From positions 62,001 through 126,000 of the forward strand of contig JAZSJZ010000007.1 in NCBI GenBank assembly GCA_045534575.1: a DNA stretch of 64,000 bases, in the 5' to 3' direction. Both the position numbers and the translations under genes were made by a program. Under the pieces are notes generated by a model, which had not been told where the DNA came from, did no database searches, and saw only the letters and a list, made by a program, of their open reading frames with translations. Positions 24,921 through 33,483 of the stretch are shown here, piece after piece. How positions within the stretch are numbered: the stretch's first letter is position 1; every line of letters starts with the position of its first letter. The DNA comes from UBA4636 sp045534575. GTDB lineage: Bacteria > Bacillota > Clostridia > Christensenellales > Borkfalkiaceae.

Positions 24921-25343
24921 TCACTTAGCAAATTGCTGTAAAAACTTTGCCAAGTTCTCAAGAAAAGGTAAAAGAAAAGTTTGATCAATACGATTTTGGA
25001 ATTTTAGTTCTTGCCAAAATCCGTTTGTTCCATTAGAGTTTACTGTTCCAGAAATCAAAATATGCCCTACTTCATCCGCAAAAAATAAAATATTCTGCTT
25101 TCGACCATATGCTTCTTCAATTTTGGCACTTCCTTTTAAATTAACATATAATTTTTTCAACTCAGTACAAAAAACTGCCACGTTTTCGATATCCACGTCC
25201 ATCGTGGTGGAGGCAGAAAAACCTTCGCTTAAAACCGAAACATTTAAAATAGTTTTATTTTTATATGAGCTATCTAGTTCAAACACTTGAAAATCTAACG
25301 ATAAACTAAAGCCTTTAGATTGAAGTAAAAAAGAATGTTTCAT
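24921..25343 (-). CDS. WapI/DUF6228-like immunity-type protein
   Basis: 140 residues, beta-rich, no signal peptide. The order of features resembles the WapI/DUF6228 immunity fold: F...L..LY..LKGSA.IEE (about 59-80), a central LFFADEVGHILISGTV strand pair, then LKFQNRIDQTFLLPFLENLAKFL at the end, where the family has F..DQTYL..F. That match is from memory of the pattern, so it is tentative. There is no adjacent WapA or polymorphic toxin. It lies in a run of small, poorly known genes. Confidence 0.55.
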   Translation of the reverse strand: MKHSFLLQSKGFSLSLDFQVFELDSSYKNKTILNVSVLSEGFSASTTMDVDIENVAVFCTELKKLYVNLKGSAKIEEAYGRKQNILFFADEVGHILISGTVNSNGTNGFWQELKFQNRIDQTFLLPFLENLAKFLQQFAK

Positions 25344-25376
25344 TATAAATTTTCCCTTAAGGTTTTGAATTTGGTT

Positions 25377-25733
25377 TTATTTTTTGTTCTTTGCGGTGTT
25401 CAAGGAAGATATTAACAAGCGTTTAATCTCTAAACAATCGTGTAAAAGAGAATCGCCTTCCTTTTCGGTCACATATTGCGACAAGATCAAAAGTCGCAAC
25501 CAGTATTCTGTTTCAGCAGTTTCTTTTAGCGAAATTTGCAATTTAGACACAAAGTCTGCTTTGCTGATACCATATACCGCTTCGTTAGCATTTGCACCAA
25601 TACTCGTTGCACTTCTAATAATCTGTTTTGAAATAACTCCTTCTCGTTTTTCTTTGACAAGATATTTATGCAATTTTACGATACGCGCAGCAAAAGCAAG
25701 AGTTTTCGTTAACAAAATATTTTCTTCTTTCAT
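25377..25733 (-). CDS. four-helix-bundle protein (S23/IVP family)
   Basis: 118 residues, wholly helical. It has the family signature: LAFAARIVKLHKYL, then IRSATSIGANANEAVYGISKADFVSKLQISLKETAETEYWLRLL, and a final helix with LISSLNTAK. This family (TIGR02436) was first found as a protein encoded in 23S rRNA intervening sequences and is now widely seen as a stand-alone gene associated with RNA or DNA-level diversity elements. Its function is unknown. AAAAGGAAAC lies before the ATG at 25733. Confidence 0.88.
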   Translation of the reverse strand: MKEENILLTKTLAFAARIVKLHKYLVKEKREGVISKQIIRSATSIGANANEAVYGISKADFVSKLQISLKETAETEYWLRLLILSQYVTEKEGDSLLHDCLEIKRLLISSLNTAKNKK

Positions 25734-25871
25734 GTTGTTTCCTTTTTAAAGAATAAATAATAAAGAAAAAAGAAGAAAGAATAATACAAAAACGCCAATC
25801 ATTTACTGCAATTTCTTATTTATTATTTTTTCTTTCTTCTCTATTCTTTTAGCCACTTCAAGTGGCGTTTT

Positions 25872-26224
25872 TGGTGGAGCTGGAGGGAGTCGAACCCTCG
25901 TGTTGCGTGCAAACAAAAGAACTTTCTACATACTTAGCCTTAACTTTTTTCTCTTGCTTCCTAATTGGTAAGGCGCAAAGCGGAAGCCGTAATTAGCTAA
26001 AATTTCATTCCCGCAACGCTTTTCAATTACGAGAACGCTTCCCGTTTAAATCACGCCCTTATTCCGCCCAACGGGATGACAGAAAAGGACGAGCCGCTAA
26101 CTTACGCAGCTAATGCTAAACTTCTATTGTCAGCTAATTTTTAAGTGCCACTTTTAACGAAGATTGGCGTCTTCGGTATGCTTATGTTCTCCCTTTCGCT
26201 CACAGTCGAAACCGGTGCAACCCC
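25872..26224 (-). ncRNA. ssrA: tmRNA (transfer-messenger RNA)
   Basis: 353 bases. The 5' end GGGGTTG pairs over seven positions with the 3' acceptor CAGCTCC, and the encoded CCA ends at 25872. The T-arm GGGTTCGACTCCC and the 5' CACCGGTTTCGAC are classic. The tag reading frame (26102-26134 on the minus strand) encodes ADNRSLALAA followed by TAA, a normal ALAA-ending degradation tag. It rescues stalled ribosomes together with SmpB, whose gene lies 305 bp upstream, and RNase R, encoded next to it. Confidence 0.97.
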
Positions 26225-26227
26225 GAA

Positions 26228-26256
26228 TAAAAACGCGCCGAAAAAACTCACGGCGC
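26228..26256 (-). terminator. terminator just upstream of tmRNA
   Basis: Minus strand stem GCGCCG / CGGCGC followed by TTTTTATT. It ends three bases before the tmRNA 5' end. Confidence 0.75.
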
Positions 26257-26271
26257 ATTTAAAAAACTTGT

Positions 26272-26297
26272 TTTACGGGCTTATAGCCCTGCTTTTT
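26272..26297 (-). repeat. dispersed GGCTATAAG repeat, copy 9
   Basis: Minus strand AAAAGCA then GGGCTATAAGCCCGTAAAA, with inverted repeat GGGCT/AGCCC. It abuts the stop codon of the DUF2188 gene. Confidence 0.65.
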
Positions 26298-26493
26298 AAT
26301 ATTTTTGCTTTCTAATTGAGCCGTCTTCTTTATGAATTACAATTGAACTTTCTTGATTGCCCGCTACTTGTTTAGCGTAATCAATTGCTTCTTTTTGAGT
26401 GTCAAAAAGTTTTAAAGCCTTTTCAGCTTTTTCCTTCTTAACTTGCCATTTGCCGTCTTCTGCTCTTTTCGAGATGTGATACTTTCCTGCCAT
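26296..26493 (-). CDS. DUF2188-type small protein
   Basis: 65 residues. KYHISKRAEDGKWQVKKEKAEKALKLFDTQKEAIDYAKQVAGNQESSIVIHKEDGSIRKQKY matches the DUF2188 pattern: a W.V strand, a T..EA...A helix, then a VIH.DG.I strand and a final aromatic residue. The family has no established function. It sits between smpB and ssrA in the ribosome-rescue cluster, downstream of smpB by 36 bp, and is probably co-transcribed with it. Confidence 0.85.
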   Translation of the reverse strand: MAGKYHISKRAEDGKWQVKKEKAEKALKLFDTQKEAIDYAKQVAGNQESSIVIHKEDGSIRKQKY

Positions 26494-26528
26494 TTTTTTA
26501 AAAACTCCTTTGTATTTTATAAATTACG

Positions 26529-26975
26529 TTAGTAATTTTTTAACTCCCTTTCCACTTGACGCTGAATATCTCTTTCAGCAATCACGCGTTTTTTATCATA
26601 CGTGTGTTTACCCTTGCAAAGCCCAATCTCAAGTTTTATGAGCGAGCCTTTAAAATAAAGTTTTAGTGGCACAATGGTATAGCCCTTAGCCTGCACTTTT
26701 TGGGTAAGTTTTGTTATTTCGCTCCTATGAAGCAAAAGCCTTCTATCACGCTTAGAGTCCTTTGTATTATACGCGCTCAACTTATCGTAAGTTGCAACGT
26801 GCATATTCTTTATGAAAAGACTCTTTTTATAAATGGAGCAGTAACTATCTTTTAGGCTGACGTTACCGTGGCGAATAGATTTTACCTCGCCCCCGTCTAG
26901 CGAAATACCGACTTCTAAAACGTCTTCAACAAAATATTCAAATCGCGCCGATTTATTTTCGCAAATAACCTTCAT
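26529..26975 (-). CDS. smpB: SsrA-binding protein
   Basis: 148 residues, typical length. Family motifs include ENKSARFEYFVEDVLEVGISLDGGEVKSIR, YKKSLFIKNMHVATYD, RDRRLLLHRSEI, YTIVPLKLYFK and a basic C-terminus GKHTYDKKRVIAERD. It binds the tRNA-like domain of tmRNA and delivers it to stalled ribosomes. It lies just downstream of rnr and upstream of ssrA. Confidence 0.97.
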   Translation of the reverse strand: MKVICENKSARFEYFVEDVLEVGISLDGGEVKSIRHGNVSLKDSYCSIYKKSLFIKNMHVATYDKLSAYNTKDSKRDRRLLLHRSEITKLTQKVQAKGYTIVPLKLYFKGSLIKLEIGLCKGKHTYDKKRVIAERDIQRQVERELKNY

Positions 26976-27037
26976 TTTTACTACCTACTATAATATAACA
27001 CAAATTTTTAAACTTTGCAATACTTTCAAAAAATTTT

Positions 27038-29155
27038 TTATTGAAGGGCAAAATCTACCCGCCTTGAAGTTAAATCAACCCCCACTATCACGATTTTCAC
27101 CTTTTGCCCAAGCTTAAACGTTCTTGAAGATGACGAGAGTGTGAAGTTATCTCTATCATAAGAATATCTACCACGAGGCAAAAGTTCAAGAGGAACAAAG
27201 CCTTCACAAGTGTTTTCAAGTTCAACGAAAAAGCCCGTTGACACAACTCCGCTTATAACGCCCGTATGAACTTCGCCGATTTTATCTTGCAAATATTTTG
27301 CCTTATACAAATCGTCAACTGCGCGCTCAGCATCTTCCGCAATCTTCTCACATTTAGAAGAATTATCAGCCGCAATTTGGCAAAAGTCTTCGTATAGGTC
27401 GATTAACTCCCAAATTCTCCCGTTTAAAGATGCCTTTAAAACCCTATGCACGCATAAGTCTGGATAACGGCGAATTGGCGAAGTGAAGTGGCAATAGCAC
27501 TTAGAGGCAAGCCCAAAATGCCCTAAGTTTTCAGTCGAATATTTCGCCTTTTGCATGCTCCTTAAAACAGTTCTATTAATAACGGCAAAGTAAGGCGAAT
27601 TTTCAACGCTCTTTAAAAGTTTTTGAATATCTTTAGGATAGCATTCGTCGCGCTTGGTTATGAACTTTACGCCAAGAGCATATAAAAATTTCTTTAAAGT
27701 ATCAAGTTTTTCAGGAGAAATTTTTTCATGCACACGATAAATGCAAGGCAAACTTTGATAAAACAAATAATTTGCGACAGCCTCGTTCGCTAATACCATA
27801 AACTGCTCGATAAGCCTCGTTGAGCGAGTTGGCTTTTTAAGTTCGATATTAAACTTATCGCCCTCGAACGCAATTTCGGCTTCTTTTATGCTTAAGTTAA
27901 TATAGCCCCTATCATTTCTAGCATTTTCTAGAACTTCTCTAAGCTCGTCCATAATAAAAATGCTATCTAGAATATCGCTATACTCTTTAGAAAGTGTTTC
28001 GTCGCCCTCTAAAATCTTATCAACGTTCTTATAGGTCATTCTATGAACGCTTTTAATAAAACTTTCGCTAAACTTAGTATCAACAACCTCGCCGTTTTGG
28101 TCAATTTCCATAAAAACCGAAAGCGTAAGTCTTCTAACGCCCTCGTTTAGCGAGCAAATGCCGTTAGATAGTTCAAACGGAAGCATTGGAATAACCCTAT
28201 CAGGAAAATAAACGCTAGTTCCTCTTTCAAACGCTTCTTTATCGATTTCGCCCTTGAAGGATACATAGTTCGAAACGTCAGCAATATGCACACCAAGATG
28301 GTAGTGCCCGTTTTCATCTTTCTTTATTGAAACGGCGTCGTCAAAGTCTTTTGCGGTATCGCCATCGATAGTGAAAATTTGCTCGTTTTCGAGATTAAGT
28401 CTGCCTATAACCTCGTTATCGCCCACTTCTTGAGAAATGGAGCGAACCTTTTGCATAACTTTTTCATCAAAAACTCGATTAAGTTTTAGCGAATAGATTA
28501 TAGAATTTTCTTCAACTCCAAGCTCGTATTGACGGCCAATAACCGAAACAATTTTACCAATTGGGCAACGCTTGTTCGGGAACTCAGTTATTTCAACAAA
28601 AACCTTATCGCCATCGCTTGCGCCAAAAACAAATCTATCGGGAATAAAAATATCGCATAGATATGACTTCTCGTCTGGGCGAACGTAACTTGAACCGTTA
28701 TCGTGAAAGAACGTGCCAACCAAAGTTGTGATTCCGCGCTTTAAAATTTTAACAATTCTAGCCGAATCGTTAGTGCCTCTACCCCACACGAGAACGGCTT
28801 GAACAGTGTCGCCATGCAGTGCTTGACCTAGGTTTTGGGCGGAAACGAAATAATCTTCGCCGTCATCCGTAGTGATAAACGCAAAGCCTTTTTCGTTGCA
28901 CCTTAAAACGCCTTGAATAGTTTTTTCTTCAAGGTTTTTATCGGCTAAAACTTTAAAATCTTTATGCGCAAGGTAGTATTTACCTTCTTTGAAAAAGATT
29001 TTCTTTGAATCAATCAAAAGCGAAAGACCTTTCTCTAAATCTTTAGGAGAAACGCCAAAGCCCGCCTCTCTTCTCAAAATAACGCCGAAAGGCTTTCCGT
29101 CATATAAGCCCGATTTGAAATTTTGAAATAGTTTTTCTCTAAAATTTGAACTCAT
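27038..29155 (-). CDS. rnr: ribonuclease R
   Basis: 705 residues. Order: winged-helix region (about 1-60), cold-shock domains (about 80-240), RNB catalytic core with TIDGDTAKDFDDAVSI (the metal-binding aspartates, near 265-280) and FTSPIRRYPDLCVHR, then a C-terminal S1 domain (about 625-700). It is a 3'-5' exoribonuclease that degrades structured RNA and tmRNA-tagged messages. It lacks the long basic tail of E. coli RNase R. A terminator (29221-29241) separates it from secG, so it may have its own promoter. Confidence 0.96.
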   Translation of the reverse strand: MSSNFREKLFQNFKSGLYDGKPFGVILRREAGFGVSPKDLEKGLSLLIDSKKIFFKEGKYYLAHKDFKVLADKNLEEKTIQGVLRCNEKGFAFITTDDGEDYFVSAQNLGQALHGDTVQAVLVWGRGTNDSARIVKILKRGITTLVGTFFHDNGSSYVRPDEKSYLCDIFIPDRFVFGASDGDKVFVEITEFPNKRCPIGKIVSVIGRQYELGVEENSIIYSLKLNRVFDEKVMQKVRSISQEVGDNEVIGRLNLENEQIFTIDGDTAKDFDDAVSIKKDENGHYHLGVHIADVSNYVSFKGEIDKEAFERGTSVYFPDRVIPMLPFELSNGICSLNEGVRRLTLSVFMEIDQNGEVVDTKFSESFIKSVHRMTYKNVDKILEGDETLSKEYSDILDSIFIMDELREVLENARNDRGYINLSIKEAEIAFEGDKFNIELKKPTRSTRLIEQFMVLANEAVANYLFYQSLPCIYRVHEKISPEKLDTLKKFLYALGVKFITKRDECYPKDIQKLLKSVENSPYFAVINRTVLRSMQKAKYSTENLGHFGLASKCYCHFTSPIRRYPDLCVHRVLKASLNGRIWELIDLYEDFCQIAADNSSKCEKIAEDAERAVDDLYKAKYLQDKIGEVHTGVISGVVSTGFFVELENTCEGFVPLELLPRGRYSYDRDNFTLSSSSRTFKLGQKVKIVIVGVDLTSRRVDFALQ

Positions 29156-29220
29156 TTTACAACTCTTTATTTAAAATTTGCATTTTTACAATCTTTATAG
29201 AAAATTTATGGAAAAATAAA

Positions 29221-29243
29221 AACGGCTAAAAGATAGCCGTTTA
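29221..29243 (-). terminator. terminator after secG
   Basis: Minus strand stem AACGGCTA / TAGCCGTT followed by TTTATTTTT. Confidence 0.8.
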
Positions 29244-29252
29244 ATTTTATGA

Positions 29253-29531
29253 TTAAAAGAATAAATCAATCAAGAAGAATCCAATCATAAACAAGATGAT
29301 AAGGAAAATGCAAACATAGGTAAGCTTTTTAAGTTTGCTCTCTAAGGTTTTTCCTTTACCTTTGTTATAGAAAGTATCGGAATTACCACCTAGCGCGCTA
29401 ATACCACTTGAATTGCCCGGTTGGATCAACACAACGACTATAATAAATATTGCGCAAAGAACCGCGCCGATTACACAGCCAAGGCTCAAGCCAATATAAA
29501 GATTATAATTCAACAATAAATTATTTAACAT
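29253..29531 (-). CDS. secG: preprotein translocase subunit SecG
   Basis: 92 residues with two membrane helices and the conserved loop VLIQPGNSSGISALGGNSDTFYNKGKGKTLESKLKKLT between them. It is the small auxiliary subunit of SecYEG. The position between gpmI and rnr is standard in Firmicutes. The N-terminus is somewhat longer than usual. Confidence 0.95.
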   Translation of the reverse strand: MLNNLLLNYNLYIGLSLGCVIGAVLCAIFIIVVVLIQPGNSSGISALGGNSDTFYNKGKGKTLESKLKKLTYVCIFLIILFMIGFFLIDLFF

Positions 29532-29675
29532 AAGATTGCTCCTAAGATTTTTTCCAAAATGCTAAAAGATTATAACACATAAATTTAAAATTTACAAGTG
29601 TTTTAGCAAAGTTTTTGTTCAACGCCATCAATTTTAACCAAATTAACCGAAAATTTCAGCAAAATTTATAGCGTT

Positions 29676-31223
29676 TTATTTTAAAATACTCTTTCCGGTC
29701 ATTTCCGCTGGGATTTCTTCGCCCATAATTTCAAGCATTGTTGGAGCGATGTCAGCCAAAATTGCATCGTCGCGAAGTTGTCTGCCGATGAACTTATCGC
29801 CCACAACGATGAACGGAACGGGGTTAGTGGTGTGCGCGGTGAAAGGTGAGCCGTCAACGTCGAACATCTTATCTGCGTTACCGTGGTCGGCAGTGATAAG
29901 CGCGCAACCGCCCTTTTCTAAAATTGCGTTAACAACCTTATTCATACAGCACTCAACCGTTTTAACGGCTTCTACCGCTGCAGGAACGCTTCCGGTATGA
30001 CCAACCATATCGCAGTTAGCGAAGTTTAAAATGATTACGTCGAACTTATCGCTAGCAATCTCTTCCAAAACCTTTTCGGTAACTTCTGGCGCGCTCATTT
30101 GCGGTTGAAGATCGTAAGTTGCAACCTTTGGAGAAGCAATCAAATCTCTATGCTCGTTTTCGTTTGGCTTTTCAACGCCACCGTTAAAGAAGAACGTTAC
30201 GTGAGCGTATTTTTCAGTTTCGGCAATACGGAGTTGAGTATAGCCCTTCTTAGCAAGGTATTCGCCAAGCGTGTTCTTTAAACTTTGTGGCTTGAACGCA
30301 ATCTTAACGCCCTTGAACGTTGCGTCGTATTGAGTGAAGCAAACGTAGTATGGAGCGAGAAAGCCCGTTTTTCTTTCAAAACCGCTGAAATCTTCTTGAG
30401 AGAAAGCCCTAGTAATTTCTCTTGCTCTATCTGGGCGGAAATTGAAGAACACGATAGAATCACCTTTTTCAATTAGACCGATTGGCTTGCCGTTTTCGCA
30501 AACGTTGGTAGGAAGAACGAACTCATCGGTTACGCCGTTTTCATAACTTTTCTTAACGGCATCTACTGCGTTTTCACACTTTTCGCCGTTGCCGATAGTT
30601 AAAGCGTCGTAAGCCTTTTCAACTCTTTCCCAACGATTATCTCTATCCATTGCGTAGTATCTACCCGCAACGCTTGCAATTTTGAAACAGCCAAGTTCGT
30701 CTAACTTGTTTTGAAGTTCTTGAACGAAAGACGCGCCACTTGTTGGAGATACGTCTCTACCATCTAAGAAGCAGTGAACGAAAACGTCTTTCAATCCCTC
30801 TTTTTTGCAAAGTTCCAAAAGCCCGAAAAGATGTTCGATATGGCTATGCACGCCACCGTTTGACAAAAGCCCGTAAGCGTGGAGTTTTTTGCCGTTTTTC
30901 TTTGCGCTCTCGATTGCGCCGAGTAAATCTTCGTTTTTAAAGAAATCTCCGTCGCTAATAGATTTAGTTATTCTAGTTAATTCTTGATAAACAATTCTGC
31001 CCGCGCCAATATTTAAATGTCCAACTTCACTGTTGCCCATTTGACCGTTAGGAAGACCAACGTCCATACCGCTTGCGCCAAGTTTTGTTGAAGGATATTT
31101 TTTAGAAAGTGCGTCTATAACACCGCTATTGGCTATTTTTATTGCATTTCCGTTTGCTTGGTCGCTATAAGCATAACCATCCATAATTAAAAGGCAAACG
31201 GGTCTAATACTCATTTCTTTCAT
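29676..31223 (-). CDS. gpmI: phosphoglycerate mutase, cofactor-independent
   Basis: 515 residues. The metalloenzyme motifs are present: the N-terminal LLIMDGYAY (Asp), the phospho-serine loop QMGNSEVGHLNIGAGR, HCFLDGRDVSPTSG, FNFRPDRAREITR, and C-terminal TADHGNADKMFD with PFTAHTTNPVPF. It interconverts 3- and 2-phosphoglycerate with Mn2+. GAGG lies six bases before the ATG at 31223. Downstream of tpiA, separated by a terminator-like hairpin. Confidence 0.97.
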   Translation of the reverse strand: MKEMSIRPVCLLIMDGYAYSDQANGNAIKIANSGVIDALSKKYPSTKLGASGMDVGLPNGQMGNSEVGHLNIGAGRIVYQELTRITKSISDGDFFKNEDLLGAIESAKKNGKKLHAYGLLSNGGVHSHIEHLFGLLELCKKEGLKDVFVHCFLDGRDVSPTSGASFVQELQNKLDELGCFKIASVAGRYYAMDRDNRWERVEKAYDALTIGNGEKCENAVDAVKKSYENGVTDEFVLPTNVCENGKPIGLIEKGDSIVFFNFRPDRAREITRAFSQEDFSGFERKTGFLAPYYVCFTQYDATFKGVKIAFKPQSLKNTLGEYLAKKGYTQLRIAETEKYAHVTFFFNGGVEKPNENEHRDLIASPKVATYDLQPQMSAPEVTEKVLEEIASDKFDVIILNFANCDMVGHTGSVPAAVEAVKTVECCMNKVVNAILEKGGCALITADHGNADKMFDVDGSPFTAHTTNPVPFIVVGDKFIGRQLRDDAILADIAPTMLEIMGEEIPAEMTGKSILK

Positions 31224-31237
31224 TTAAAACCTCATTT

Positions 31238-31268
31238 AAAATTCCGCTTGAGTTTAAAGCGGAATTTT
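31238..31268 (-). terminator. hairpin between tpiA and gpmI (attenuator or processing site)
   Basis: Minus strand AAAATTCCGCTT / AAGCGGAATTTT. It ends 14 bases before the gpmI start, next to its ribosome binding site, so read-through must be substantial. Confidence 0.65.
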
Positions 31269-31292
31269 GCGTTTGATAGTATTTAAAACTTT

Positions 31293-32033
31293 TTAGTAGT
31301 TAACAACTTGAGAAAAATCAACAGCCTTTAAAGAAGCGCCACCGATAAGACCGCCGTCAATTTCGCTCATTGACATAAGTTCCTTAGCGTTAGAACCCTT
31401 CATACTGCCACCATATTGAATACGAACAAGGTCAGCCTTTTCTTTGCCGAAAATTTCAGCAACAACTTTTCTTATAAAGCCGATAGTTTCGTTAGCTTGT
31501 TCGCTAGTTGCAGTCTTGCCTGTGCCGATAGCCCAAATTGGTTCGTAAGCAATAACGAGTTTGGTGATATCTTCAACGCCCTTAAAGCCTTCAACCACTT
31601 GAGTTTTTAAAACTTCTTCGGTTTTGTTAGTTTCTCTCTCTTCTAAAGATTCGCCAACGCAAACGATAGGAGTTAAGCCTTTTTCAAGAGCCTTTAAAGT
31701 TCTCTTATTTACTGTTTCGTCAGTTTCGCCAAAATATTGTCTTCTTTCGCTGTGGCCAATGATAACATATTCAACGCCGATTTCTTTGAGCATATCAGCA
31801 GAAATTTCGCCGGTGAATGCACCGCTTTCAGCAAAGTGAACGTTTTGTGCGCCAAGTTTAATGTTAGTGCCTTCAATAGCCTTAGCAACAAGATATAAAT
31901 CAGTTGCTGGTGGGCATACAACAACTTCGCATTTAGCGTCTTTTACGAGTGGGATTAATTCTTCACAAAGCTTAACGCCTTCTAACGGCGTTTTATTCAT
32001 TTTCCAGTTACCTGCAATAATAGGTGTTCTCAT
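31293..32033 (-). CDS. tpiA: triosephosphate isomerase
   Basis: 246 residues. Catalytic residues are in place: GNWKMNK (Lys), VIIGHSERR (His), VIAYEPIWAIGTGKTA (Glu) and the phosphate loop YGGSMKGSNAKELM. It interconverts dihydroxyacetone phosphate and glyceraldehyde-3-phosphate. Lies 59 bp after pgk in the glycolytic operon. Confidence 0.98.
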   Translation of the reverse strand: MRTPIIAGNWKMNKTPLEGVKLCEELIPLVKDAKCEVVVCPPATDLYLVAKAIEGTNIKLGAQNVHFAESGAFTGEISADMLKEIGVEYVIIGHSERRQYFGETDETVNKRTLKALEKGLTPIVCVGESLEERETNKTEEVLKTQVVEGFKGVEDITKLVIAYEPIWAIGTGKTATSEQANETIGFIRKVVAEIFGKEKADLVRIQYGGSMKGSNAKELMSMSEIDGGLIGGASLKAVDFSQVVNY

Positions 32034-32055
32034 TTTTTCTCCTTAAATGTTCGTA

Positions 32056-32083
32056 AAAAGTTAGTCTATAACTTCGTTATCGT
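32056..32083 (+). repeat. dispersed GGCTATAAG repeat, copy 10
   Basis: AAAAGTTA then GTCTATAACTTCGTTATCG, in the pgk-tpiA spacer. The inverted repeat GATAAC-GAA-GTTATA could form a small hairpin in the operon RNA. Confidence 0.6.
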
Positions 32084-32092
32084 AAGTTTTTA

Positions 32093-33412
32093 TTAGTTTT
32101 TCTCGTTAAGGCAAGCAATACCTGGAAGCACTTTACCTTCGAAAAGTTCAAGTGAAGCGCCACCACCGGTTGAGATGTGAGTCATCTTATCAGCAAAGCC
32201 AAGTTGAGCAACCGCTGCAGCAGAATCGCCACCGCCGATAATAGTAGTAGCATCCTTAGCGTCAGCCAAAGCCTTAGCCATAGTCTTAGTTCCTTGGGCT
32301 AAAATTGGGTTTTCGAAAACGCCCATAGGTCCGTTCCAAATGACGGTTTTAGCAGAAGCGATAAGTCCGCTATAAAGTTCGCAAGTTTTTGCGCCGATAT
32401 CAAGACCCATTTGGTCGCTTGGAATATTGTCAACGCTAACCGTTTCAACTTCAATTTCAGCATCGATTGGGTTAGGGAAAGATTTAGCAACAACAGAGTC
32501 AACAGGTAAAACGAGGTTCTTGCCAAGTTTTTTAGCCTTTTCAATCATTTCTTTGCAGTAATCAAGCTTAGTATCGTCAACTAAAGATGCGCCAACTTCC
32601 TTGCCTTGAGCCTTTAAGAAGGTGTAAGCCATACCGCCACCGATGATGAGTGAATCGCACTTTTCTAAAAGGTTAGAGATAACATTGAGTTTATCAGCAA
32701 CCTTAGCACCACCCAAAATAGCAACGAAAGGACGAACAGGGTTTTCTAAAGCGTCTGCCATAACGGATAATTCTTTTTCGATTAAGAAACCGCAAACTGC
32801 CGTTTCAACAAACCCGTATTCAACGATAGCGGCAGTTGAAGCGTGTGAACGGTGAGCAGTACCGAACGCATCGTTTACGAAAATATCTGCAAAACTAGCA
32901 AGTTTCTTGCAGAATTCTTCTTCTCTCTTTTCTTCACCGCCGTTGAAACGAGTGTTTTCAAGAACAACGATTTCGCCTTCCTTTAAAGCGGCAACTTTTG
33001 CTTGAGCGTCGCTGCCAACTGTATCGGTAGCAAATTCAACCTTAACGCCGGTTAAAATTTGGCTAAGTCTATCAGCAACAGGCTTTAAGGTGAATTTCTT
33101 CACGTCCTTTTTAGCCTTTTCTAAATATTCTTCAGTAGCCTTTAATTGTTCAGCTTCTGGAAGCGCTTCAACAGCCTTCTTTTCCTTCTTGTTTAACTTA
33201 ATCTTCTCGTCAAGAACGTTGTGAGGCTTGCCAAGGTGTGAACATAAAATAACCTTTGCACCGTTTTCAATTAGATATTTTATAGTAGGAAGCGCGCCGT
33301 TAATACGGTTTTCGTCAGTGATAACGCCATCCTTCATAGGAACGTTGAAGTCAACGCGAACTAAACATCTTTTGCCCGATACGTTTACGTCTTTAATCGA
33401 TTTTTTATTCAT
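32093..33412 (-). CDS. pgk: phosphoglycerate kinase
   Basis: 439 residues, about 40 more than usual. N-terminal RVDFNVPMKDG and CSHLGKP, hinge and nucleotide-binding GGAKVADKLNVI and GGGMAYTFLKAQG, and C-terminal GGGDSAAAVAQLG and STGGGASLELFEGK are all present. The extra residues (about 64-106, Lys/Glu-rich) are an insertion right after the SHLGKP loop. It makes ATP from 1,3-bisphosphoglycerate. First gene of the pgk-tpiA-gpmI unit, behind a strong promoter. Confidence 0.97.
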   Translation of the reverse strand: MNKKSIKDVNVSGKRCLVRVDFNVPMKDGVITDENRINGALPTIKYLIENGAKVILCSHLGKPHNVLDEKIKLNKKEKKAVEALPEAEQLKATEEYLEKAKKDVKKFTLKPVADRLSQILTGVKVEFATDTVGSDAQAKVAALKEGEIVVLENTRFNGGEEKREEEFCKKLASFADIFVNDAFGTAHRSHASTAAIVEYGFVETAVCGFLIEKELSVMADALENPVRPFVAILGGAKVADKLNVISNLLEKCDSLIIGGGMAYTFLKAQGKEVGASLVDDTKLDYCKEMIEKAKKLGKNLVLPVDSVVAKSFPNPIDAEIEVETVSVDNIPSDQMGLDIGAKTCELYSGLIASAKTVIWNGPMGVFENPILAQGTKTMAKALADAKDATTIIGGGDSAAAVAQLGFADKMTHISTGGGASLELFEGKVLPGIACLNEKN

Positions 33413-33444
33413 AAGAATAACTCCTTAAATTTATTTTCCACTAT

Positions 33445-33473
33445 ATAATAGCTAAAGTTGCTAAAAATGTCAA
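33445..33473 (-). promoter_or_regulatory. sigma-A promoter for pgk-tpiA-gpmI
   Basis: Minus strand TTGACA (33468-33473), 17-bp spacer, TATTAT (33445-33450), then AAGGAG before the ATG at 33412. Confidence 0.88.
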
Positions 33474-33483
33474 ATATTTAACT

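Noticed and set aside
25748..25850. Purine-rich and pyrimidine-rich arms resembling the terminal repeats of a small mobile element between the four-helix-bundle gene and tmRNA
   Set aside because: The arms match at only about four in five positions, with regular G/T disagreements. Low-complexity A/G and T/C runs explain it without any transposition; no target duplication was found.
25853..25873. AGCCACTTCAAGTGGCGTTTTT as terminator for tmRNA
   Set aside because: The T run follows the stem only on the plus strand, away from tmRNA transcription. On the minus strand no U-tract follows, so its role is unclear.
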